A DNA stretch of 6,265 nucleotides from Gemmatimonadota bacterium (GTDB lineage Bacteria; Gemmatimonadota; Gemmatimonadetes; Gemmatimonadales; GWC2-71-9): the NCBI GenBank assembly GCA_016880225.1, contig JAEHDT010000252.1, forward strand, positions 1 through 6,265. Reading direction: 5' to 3'. Below are positions 1-5,133 of this stretch, piece after piece. The first letter of the stretch is position 1. Each line of letters starts with the position of its first letter. The notes under the pieces were generated by a model. It searched no databases and was not told the origin of the DNA. It saw nothing but the letters and a program-made list of their open reading frames with translations. The translations under genes were made by a program, and so were the position numbers.

Positions 1-399
1 GTTCAGATCCGGCAGGCTGTAATCGAGCACGATCAGCGACGGCTGCACCCGGCCGATCTCGAGCAGCGCATCCACTCCCGTCGCCGCCTCCACCACCTCC
101 ACGTCCAGATCGGACCGCTCGATCGTCAGCACCAGCGCCTTCAAGTAGCCGGGATCGTCGTCCACCACCACCGCCACGTCATGACCGTTCCCACCCGCGA
201 GCTCCGGCGGCACCGCCATCGCGTGCGCCCGCAAAAACTCCGCGAGATCGTCCGCCTCCACACGCCGCCGCCCCGTCGGTGTCTTGTGCCCCTTCAGCAG
301 CCCCTGGTCGATCCAGTTCGCTACCGTCGCCGGCGAGACCTGACAGACGCGCGCCACACGCTGCGTGCCCCAATACCGCTTCGATTTCGGCAAACTCAC
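1..399 (-). CDS. Response regulator with N-terminal excisionase/MerR-type HTH and C-terminal receiver (3' end cut by window)
   Basis: The first 133 codons are visible; the gene runs off the left edge. After a short basic leader, residues about 8-55 form an excisionase-like (HTH_17/MerR-type) winged helix: a YWGTQRVARVCQVSPATVAN helix-turn-helix, then a W-I-D-Q-G turn and a TPTGRRRVEADD wing. A linker of about 20 residues leads to a CheY-like receiver. It has the acidic pocket in VVVDDDPGY (residues about 78-86) and the phospho-acceptor aspartate in LIVLDYSLPDL near residue 127; the Thr/Ser and Lys of the receiver would lie beyond the edge. It is probably a kinase-controlled DNA-binding regulator, with the DNA-binding domain in front of the receiver rather than behind it. 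The GTG at 399 was chosen because it sits just before the HTH. No clear ribosome site precedes it; an in-frame TTG at 435 is the main alternative, and an upstream in-frame TAG near 492 limits the ORF. The family call is firm; the start and target are not. Confidence 0.8.
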   Translation of the reverse strand, partial: MSLPKSKRYWGTQRVARVCQVSPATVANWIDQGLLKGHKTPTGRRRVEADDLAEFLRAHAMAVPPELAGGNGHDVAVVVDDDPGYLKALVLTIERSDLDVEVVEAATGVDALLEIGRVQPSLIVLDYSLPDLN

Positions 400-533
400 A
401 GAAGCCGAAATACAATCAAAATGGGAAGTGCGCAAGACCTTTTGTGGACCCGCCGCAACAGGAAGGAAAAGCGCTGCTAAGTCGCTGTGCTACAAGATCT
501 TAAGATGTGAGAAATGACCAGGAAGCCGCTGTC
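400..533. other. Intergenic region upstream of the HTH-receiver gene
   Basis: This 134-base gap separates the stop of the 246-residue unknown gene from the start of the response regulator, and it is visibly richer in A and T than the rest of the window, as expected of a promoter region. On the minus strand only a weak -35/-10 pair is seen: TTGCGC at 435-430 and TATTTC at 412-407, 17 bases apart, each matching 3 of 6 consensus bases. It contains a 10-base perfect palindrome (ATCTTAAGAT, 497-506). A 4-base-pair hairpin followed by a short U run (486-467, minus sense) is too weak to call a terminator. That the regulator has its own promoter here is inference. Confidence 0.4.
497..506. repeat. 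10-base perfect palindrome ATCTTAAGAT
   Basis: The sequence ATCTTAAGAT equals its own reverse complement. It stands out in a GC-rich window and lies 28 bases past the stop of the unknown gene and about 100 bases upstream of the response regulator start. It may be a half-site pair for a dimeric DNA-binding protein, or it may be chance; symmetry stops at 10 bases because both flanking bases are G. Confidence 0.35.
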
Positions 534-1274
534 TCAGCGCCGCGCGTCGGTCCACCGGTTGGTCGCATCCAACACCGCCAGCACGGCGCTGCGCTCGGTG
601 CTCTCGCGGATCTCGGCCGTTCCGGTGAGGAGCTGCGCCTCGCGCCCGCCGAGCCCGTGCACCGCCACCAGCACGAACTTGCGGTCGAACGCCTCGATGA
701 TCTGCGCCCCCTCGAGCGCCACCGAGTTGTCGGGCAACAGCTCGTCGAGGCAGAGCGAGGCCGCCCGCGCCGCCGCCTCCACGCGGTTGCGCTGCGTGTC
801 GGTCCCCTGCTCCTCCGCCTCCGCCTCGCGCCCCTCGAACGACAGCCGCACCCGCACGATCACCCGCTGCGGCCGCTCCGAAGGCCGCACGTCGAGCCCC
901 TGGAACATCACGACCCGCTTCCTGGCGCGGGTGCGCACCGCCTCCTCCTGCATCTGCTCGATCGGCCGCACGTCGGCGGTCTGGGCCACGCTGATCTTGC
1001 GGTGGTCGATCTTCATGCCGAGGTGCGCCATCAGGGCGGACTCGATGTTCCGCACCACCTGCTTCGCCTGCACCTCGCTGGTGGTGAGCACGTGGATCTC
1101 GCTCACCTCGCCGAGCGGCGTCACCACCACCCGCGCCGACAGGATGCCGGTGAGGCTCGCGATCAGGTTCTCGGCGCGCTTCACCCCCCACGGATCGGGG
1201 GTCTGGCCCCCCCCCGTCAGCGGCAGCGGCTCCCGCTCGCCGTTCGGCGTCTCGGCCGGATCGGTCGGTGTCAC
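534..1274 (-). CDS. Conserved-looking protein of unknown function, two alpha/beta domains
   Basis: This 246-residue soluble protein has no signal peptide, membrane segment or recognised catalytic motif, and I cannot assign a function. Residues 1-30 are Pro/Gly-rich and probably disordered. Residues 31-99 look like one compact alpha-beta-beta-alpha-beta unit: a helix (AENLIASLTGI), strands SARVVVTP and SEIHVLTT, a helix around VVRNIESALMAHLG and strand MKIDHRKISVAQ. A charged linker (100-133) leads to a second unit (135-246) reading beta-alpha-beta-beta-alpha, ending in a helix with SAVLAVLDATNRW. The second unit loosely recalls the C-terminal regulatory fold of LeuA-type synthases; this is pattern-matching only. 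The GTG start lies 4 bases after the TAA of the iron-sulfur/GGDEF gene, with GGGAG at 1291-1287 inside that gene's end, so the two are almost certainly co-transcribed and probably translationally coupled. A run of nine G residues occupies codons 21-23. Coding is supported by codon bias and by clear secondary-structure patterning; function is open. Confidence 0.8.
   Translation of the reverse strand: MTPTDPAETPNGEREPLPLTGGGQTPDPWGVKRAENLIASLTGILSARVVVTPLGEVSEIHVLTTSEVQAKQVVRNIESALMAHLGMKIDHRKISVAQTADVRPIEQMQEEAVRTRARKRVVMFQGLDVRPSERPQRVIVRVRLSFEGREAEAEEQGTDTQRNRVEAAARAASLCLDELLPDNSVALEGAQIIEAFDRKFVLVAVHGLGGREAQLLTGTAEIRESTERSAVLAVLDATNRWTDARR
1207..1215. repeat. Nine-base homopolymer (G9 on the coding strand)
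   Basis: A run of nine C on the plus strand reads as GGG GGG GGC in the unknown gene, encoding three glycines (residues 21-23) in its disordered N-terminal leader. Runs of this length are prone to slippage; a one-base change would shift the frame before both folded domains. Confidence 0.6.
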
Positions 1275-1278
1275 GTCG

Positions 1279-2979
1279 TTACCGGTCTCCCGTCGCCACC
1301 TGGTTCCGCCCCGCGGCCTTGGCGCGATACAGCGCGCGGTCCGCCGCCACGAGCACGTCTTCTGTGCCGGGGCCGCGCCCCGGCACGAACTCCGCCACCC
1401 CGATGCTCGCCGTGATCAGCCCCTCGGGATAGCGCAGGTCCCGCCCCATCACCTCCACGCCGACCCGCACCTTGTCGGCCACGCCCACCGCCCCGTCCGC
1501 CCCCGTGCGTATCAGCACCAGCACGAACTCGTCGCCGCCGTAGCGGGCCGCCAGGTCAGTGGTGCGGATGTGCGCGCCGCACTCGCGCGCCGCGCCGCGC
1601 AGCACCTCGTTCCCCGCCTCGTGCCCGAAATCGTCGTTCACCTGCTTGAAGTGGTCCAGGTCCACGAACAGCACCGCGAACGGATCGCCGGTGCGGTCGC
1701 TCCGCGCCACCTCGCTCGCCAGCCGGTCGCGCAGCACCCGGTAGGTGGCGAGGCCCGTGAGCCCGTCCACCGCCGCTTGAAGCTGCGCCTGCTTCGCCTG
1801 CTTGTCGAGATAGGGCGGACACGACTTGAGCGTCGTGCGTCCCAGCGCCGCCGCGCTGGCGAACGCGCGGCAGGTTGCGTAGCCGCACGCGCCGCAGTCC
1901 CACGGCTTGCCGTTCGGCGCGAGCCCGATCTCCTTCAGGACGGCCTCGACCGCCTCCGCCTGCGGCCGGTGCCCGTTCCCGTGCACGGGGAACGCCTCAC
2001 CCACGCGCACCCGCCGCGCGACCGCCTCCTCCACCACCGGCAGGCGCGCCCGCGCCGGCTCCGTCGCCCCCACGATCTCGCGCCGCCGGAACAGCTGGTC
2101 CCTGGGCCCGAGCAGCGGATGATCGAGACAGCCCTCGCACGGCAGGATGTCCACGAACCCCACGTCGAGCCGGTCCACCGCCACCGCGCGGGCGATCGCC
2201 TCGAGGCCGCCGAGGCCGCGGACCTTGCGGAACCGCCGGCTCGCCTGCGTCTCCTCGATCAGCACGTCGCGCGGCAACCCCCCCGCCATGCTCCAGTGGC
2301 GGCGCCGCTCCTCGGGGACGCGGCTGAAGTAGTCGGGCTGCGCCGCCACGTCGATGCCGCGGCGGCGGAACAGCCCCGCCAGCTCCTCGAACGTGATCGC
2401 GGCGTCCACGTCCGGCCCGCCCTCGGTGATGCACACGCCGGCATACACGATCGGGGTGCCCGCCCCGTACAGCCCCTTCAGGTAGCGCGCCTCGGCCGCG
2501 ATGGGGGTCGCCACCGGCGCGAGGTAGGGGATCAGCTCGGGATACTGCGTGCGCACCGTCTCGACGATCACGGGGCAGGTGCTGCGGATCATCGTGCCCC
2601 AGCCGTCGTCGGCCCAGAGCGCGAGATACTCCCGCGCCACCAGCTCGTCCCCCAGCACCCCCCGGTGCACCGTCCGGAACCCCGCCGCGTAGCAAGCGTT
2701 CACCACCTGCTCCGGCGTGGCGGGATAGAAGTACACGGCGCATTCGACCGACAGGATCAGCGCGGCGCGGCCCGACAGCACCAGCTCGAGGGCGCGCGGC
2801 ACGTCCCCCGTCGCCACGATCGCGCCGTGCGGGCAGGCGGGCACGCACATCCCGCAGCGGATGCACGCCTCGTCCACGATGCGCACCAGGGCCGCTTCGA
2901 CCGCGATGGCGTCGGCGGGGCATACCCGCACGCACGCCATGCAGGCGACGCATGCATCCTGCTCGACCTTAAAGTCCAC
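1279..2979 (-). CDS. Iron-sulfur sensor / diguanylate cyclase: 2[4Fe-4S] ferredoxin + [FeFe]-hydrogenase-like + FeS + GGDEF
   Basis: A 566-residue cytoplasmic protein with four modules. Residues 10-50 hold two ferredoxin motifs (C10-x2-C13-x2-C16-x3-C20-P and C39-x2-C42-x2-C45-x3-C49-P). Residues about 65-330 resemble the [FeFe]-hydrogenase large-subunit C-terminal domain of the sensory HydS/HsfB type: RSTCP (C135), AGVCITE (C183) and LPCEGC (C281, C284) stand where the H-cluster loops should be. Residues 362-387 are a PF04060-like cluster domain (C362-x2-C365-x4-C370-x16-C387). A short helix (391-403) enters a GGDEF domain that starts at DGLTGL (405) and has FVDLDHFKQVND, the GGDEF active site at 481-485 and an RxxD inhibitory site (472-475) exactly five residues before it. 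Inferred role: redox or gas state controls synthesis of cyclic di-GMP from two GTP. The degenerate loops argue against H2 catalysis. GTG 2979 is the only usual start between an in-frame TAA (just upstream) and C10; no ribosome site is obvious. Domain calls are strong; the signal sensed is inference. Confidence 0.92.
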   Translation of the reverse strand: MDFKVEQDACVACMACVRVCPADAIAVEAALVRIVDEACIRCGMCVPACPHGAIVATGDVPRALELVLSGRAALILSVECAVYFYPATPEQVVNACYAAGFRTVHRGVLGDELVAREYLALWADDGWGTMIRSTCPVIVETVRTQYPELIPYLAPVATPIAAEARYLKGLYGAGTPIVYAGVCITEGGPDVDAAITFEELAGLFRRRGIDVAAQPDYFSRVPEERRRHWSMAGGLPRDVLIEETQASRRFRKVRGLGGLEAIARAVAVDRLDVGFVDILPCEGCLDHPLLGPRDQLFRRREIVGATEPARARLPVVEEAVARRVRVGEAFPVHGNGHRPQAEAVEAVLKEIGLAPNGKPWDCGACGYATCRAFASAAALGRTTLKSCPPYLDKQAKQAQLQAAVDGLTGLATYRVLRDRLASEVARSDRTGDPFAVLFVDLDHFKQVNDDFGHEAGNEVLRGAARECGAHIRTTDLAARYGGDEFVLVLIRTGADGAVGVADKVRVGVEVMGRDLRYPEGLITASIGVAEFVPGRGPGTEDVLVAADRALYRAKAAGRNQVATGDR

Positions 2980-3101
2980 GGGACAGCCGGCCGGGGCGCT
3001 GCGGCTTGGTTACTGAGGTCCGACAAGGGCGCCCAAACATGGCCCTCCCGCCACTGCCTGTCAATAGGGTCATGCTGGACAACCCTTTGGCAGAACGTGA
3101 G
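2980..3101. other. Intergenic region between the sigma-54 activator and the sensor-cyclase gene
   Basis: This 122-base gap follows the TAA of the sigma-54 activator. It holds a promoter candidate with a perfect TTGACA box (listed separately) and a weak 5-base-pair hairpin just after the upstream gene (AGGGT/ACCCT, 3086-3066, 11-base loop, no U tract), which I do not call a terminator. No GG-N10-GC sigma-54 promoter was found by eye. Confidence 0.5.
3036..3064 (-). promoter_or_regulatory. Candidate sigma-70-type promoter for the sensor-cyclase gene
   Basis: On the minus strand a perfect -35 box TTGACA (3064-3059) is followed 17 bases later by CATGTT (3041-3036), which matches the -10 consensus at 3 of 6 bases. 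Initiation would fall near 3029, giving a leader of about 50 bases before GTG 2979. The -35 match and spacing are good and the -10 is poor, so this is a suggestion that the sensor-cyclase and its downstream partner form their own transcription unit. Confidence 0.35.
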
Positions 3102-4613
3102 TTAGGCGAGTGCGTACGCCTTGAGCTTGCGGTACAGGGTGCGCTCGCCGATGCCCAGCACCTCCGCCGCCTTGCGGCGATTGCCCTGGGTCTCGCGTAG
3201 CGCCGCCTCGATCGCAGCCCGTTCAACGTCTGCCATTGTCATGCCGGGGCGGTACACCACCTCCCCTTCCGGCGCCGGCTCGGCTTCGACCGCCGTCGTG
3301 ACGGGGCTAAGTGTCGAGCCGGGGCCGACCTCGATGACCTCGACCCGCTCGGGCCGCTGCTCCAGGCGCCGCCGCAGCTCCTCGACCTGTAACTTGAGCT
3401 CCACAAGACTGCGGAAGATGAACTCCAACTCCTGGCCCGCCACGTCGCGCGTGGCGCCCAGCACCCGCACCGGCAGGCCGCGCCCCCGCTCGCGGATGTC
3501 GCGCGGGATGTCGCTGGCGCGGATCTCCCCCTCGGGCGCGAGCACCACCATCGACTCGATCAGATTGCGCAGCTGGCGGATGTTGCCGGGCCAGTCGGCA
3601 TCCACCAGGATCTGCAGCGCCTCGGGCGTGATGCCCCGGAACGCACGCTCGTGCTCCTTCGCGAATTGGGCGATGAAGCGGCGCACCAGCAGCGGGATGT
3701 CGCTCCTGCGCTCGCGCAGCGGGGGCAAATAGATCGCGAGCACGTTGAGGCGGTAGAACAGGTCGTCGCGGAACCGGCCCAGCGCCACTTCTTCCTTGAG
3801 CGATTTGTTGGTGGCGGCGATCACCCGCACGTCCACCTTGATCGCCTGCGTGCCGCCCACGCGGAAGAAGCTCTTGTCCTCGAGCACCCGCAGCAGCTTG
3901 ACCTGCGTGGCCGGCGGCATCTCCCCCACCTCGTCGAGGAAGATGGTGCCGCCGTCCGCCAGCTCGAACCGACCCAGCCGCCGCTCGGCGGCGCCCGTGA
4001 ACGCACCCTTCTCGTGGCCGAACAGCTCGCTCTCGAGCAGCGTCTCGGGGAGCGCGGCGCAGTTGACCGTGACGAACGCCTTGCCGCGCCGCGCCGACAG
4101 CTCGTGCATCCCGCGCGCCACGAGCTCCTTGCCCGTCCCCGACTCCCCCTCGATCAGGACGGTGGACGTCACCGGCGCCATCTGCTCGATCTTGACGAGC
4201 ACTTCCTGGATGGCGGGGGACTCGCCGATGATGCCGGTGCGCTGCTGCAGCTTGCGGCGCTCGATCAGGCGGCGCACGGTGGCGGTCACTTCCGCGGGAT
4301 CGGCGGGCTTCTCGAGGAACCCGGTGAGGCCGAGCCGGCGGGCCAGGCCCTTGGCGTCGGGCTCGGTCTCTTCCACCAGCCCCAGCGTCGAGATCGAGCG
4401 GTCGCGCGCGAGGCCGAGCAGCTGGGCGGCGCCCGTTTCGTGCAACCCTCCCGTCACGACCATGCAGTCGGGGGGCGGCTCGCGCCGCATCGCCTGACGC
4501 GCCTCGTCGAGCGAGGCGGCGAGCGTCGTGTAGTAGCCCGCGGCTTCGAGCGCCGCGTTGACGCGCACCGCGTGCTCCAGGTCGTCCTGGGTGACGAGGA
4601 TGCGGTCAGGCAT
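3102..4613 (-). CDS. Sigma-54-dependent activator (NtrC family) with degenerate receiver domain
   Basis: A 503-residue bacterial enhancer-binding protein in three parts. Residues 3-118 have the receiver fold: an acidic pair (D10, D11) and a conserved lysine (K102 in FLEKP) remain, but the expected phospho-acceptor position is T54 (DCMVVTGG), so this looks like a pseudo-receiver. Residues about 127-360 form the AAA+ motor, with Walker A GESGTGKE (156-163), an intact GAFTGA sigma-54 contact loop (203-208), Walker B GGTIFLDE (221-228) and WPGNIRQLRN. A predicted coiled coil (about 391-421) and an acidic linker lead to a Fis-type HTH (460-503, GNRRKAAEVLGIGERTLYRK). It should bind upstream sites and use ATP to open sigma-54 promoters. 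ATG 4613 overlaps the mogA-type stop by 8 bases and lacks a ribosome site, which suggests translational coupling. Its targets cannot be read from the window. The family call is secure; the loss of phosphorylation is a strong inference from the missing Asp. Confidence 0.95.
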   Translation of the reverse strand: MPDRILVTQDDLEHAVRVNAALEAAGYYTTLAASLDEARQAMRREPPPDCMVVTGGLHETGAAQLLGLARDRSISTLGLVEETEPDAKGLARRLGLTGFLEKPADPAEVTATVRRLIERRKLQQRTGIIGESPAIQEVLVKIEQMAPVTSTVLIEGESGTGKELVARGMHELSARRGKAFVTVNCAALPETLLESELFGHEKGAFTGAAERRLGRFELADGGTIFLDEVGEMPPATQVKLLRVLEDKSFFRVGGTQAIKVDVRVIAATNKSLKEEVALGRFRDDLFYRLNVLAIYLPPLRERRSDIPLLVRRFIAQFAKEHERAFRGITPEALQILVDADWPGNIRQLRNLIESMVVLAPEGEIRASDIPRDIRERGRGLPVRVLGATRDVAGQELEFIFRSLVELKLQVEELRRRLEQRPERVEVIEVGPGSTLSPVTTAVEAEPAPEGEVVYRPGMTMADVERAAIEAALRETQGNRRKAAEVLGIGERTLYRKLKAYALA

Positions 4614-5109
4614 CTGTAGTGCGTGGTGCGGGGTGCGTGGTGTTGTCCCCGCTGACCAGGTCTACGGCGTGGTCGAGGAAGCCCTCGAGGACTGCAAGCC
4701 CGTCGGTGACGCCGCCGGTCGAGCCCGGGAGGTTGACGATCAGGGTGCGGCCGCGCGTGCCGGCCACCCCGCGCGACAGCCACGCCCGCGGGAAGCGCGG
4801 TGCCGCCGTGCTGCGCAGCGCCTCGGCGATCCCGGGGGCGAGGCGGTCCACCACCGCCTCGGTCGCCTCGGGCGTCACGTCCCGCGCCGTGAGGCCCGTG
4901 CCGCCCGTGGTGAGGATCACGTCCACCTCCCCCGAATCGGCCCAGCGCGCGAGCTTCCCGGCGATGCGGTCGGTCTCGTCCGGCACCACGCTCCGCACCA
5001 CCACCTCGTAGCCGCGCCCGCCCGCCCAGGCGACCATGGCGTCGCCGGAGGTGTCTGGCCGCTCCCCGATGGCGCCCAGGTCGCTGATGGTCAGAATCCC
5101 GATCCGCAT
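4606..5109 (-). CDS. mogA: MogA/MoaB-type molybdopterin adenylyltransferase-like protein
   Basis: A 167-residue single-domain protein of the MoCF-binding (MogA/MoaB) family, which activates molybdopterin with ATP to give adenylyl-molybdopterin before molybdenum insertion. The start MRIGILTISD, the loop ILTTGGTG (65-72), LTARDVTPEAT (73-83) and VNLPGSTGG (125-133) are hallmarks. The two active-site acids known in E. coli MogA (D49, D82) appear to correspond to D44 in VPDE and D77 in ARDVTPEAT, so the enzyme looks competent. It is shorter than E. coli MogA (195 residues), so moaB is an alternative name; assignment between the two is uncertain. It starts 24 bases after gcvT and its last 8 bases overlap the sigma-54 activator. 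The final residues (TTHPAPRTTDA) come from a short duplicated DNA segment and look like a non-conserved tail. No molybdoenzyme gene is in the window. Confidence 0.9.
   Translation of the reverse strand: MRIGILTISDLGAIGERPDTSGDAMVAWAGGRGYEVVVRSVVPDETDRIAGKLARWADSGEVDVILTTGGTGLTARDVTPEATEAVVDRLAPGIAEALRSTAAPRFPRAWLSRGVAGTRGRTLIVNLPGSTGGVTDGLAVLEGFLDHAVDLVSGDNTTHPAPRTTDA
4619..4642. repeat. Direct repeat: two 10-base copies of GTGCGTGGTG spaced by 4 bases
   Basis: Copies at 4619-4628 and 4633-4642 are identical and are separated by CGGG. They encode the low-complexity tail of the mogA-type protein and lie immediately before the overlapping start of the sigma-54 activator. The 14-base period keeps the copies in different reading frames, so the repeat acts at DNA level (a small duplication), not as a protein repeat. 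Confidence 0.5.
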
Positions 5110-5112
5110 GGA

Positions 5113-5117
5113 CCTCC
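5113..5117 (-). promoter_or_regulatory. Ribosome binding site of the mogA-type gene, unusually close
   Basis: GGAGG on the minus strand ends 3 bases before ATG 5109, closer than the usual 5-9. A second purine block, GGGGGAGG at 5130-5123, ends 13 bases before the ATG. The start itself is well supported by the family's typical MRIGILTISD beginning, so one of these two sites, or both, must serve it. Confidence 0.45.
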
Positions 5118-5133
5118 ACCAACCTCCCCCGTG

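Noticed and set aside
467..486. Hairpin plus U run after the unknown gene as a terminator
   Set aside because: The stem (AGCG/CGCT) is only 4 base pairs and the U run is short and ends in CC.
490..1191. Minus-strand open frame overlapping the unknown gene in another frame
   Set aside because: Arg/Gly/Ala repeats without structure; the chosen frame shows alternating hydrophobic strands and helices and is coupled to the upstream gene.
1279..2979. Catalytic [FeFe]-hydrogenase
   Set aside because: Proton-relay cysteine and MPCxxK lysine are replaced and the third loop is shortened; a GGDEF output also points to sensing.
3066..3086. Hairpin after the sigma-54 activator as a terminator
   Set aside because: The stem is 5 base pairs with an 11-base loop and no U tract follows.
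2980..3101. Sigma-54 (-24/-12) promoter before the sensor-cyclase gene
   Set aside because: No GG-N10-GC pair with TGGC and TTGC context was found on the minus strand in this gap; the same was true of the gap at 400-533.
514..3105. Plus-strand open frame of 863 codons opposite the sensor-cyclase and unknown genes
   Set aside because: Its product is Arg/His/Pro/Ala-rich with no domain pattern, as expected of an antisense frame in GC-rich DNA; the minus strand carries clear cysteine and GGDEF motifs.
3651..4619. Plus-strand open frame of about 320 codons opposite the sigma-54 activator
   Set aside because: Antisense shadow of the AAA+ region; composition is biased and there are no motifs.
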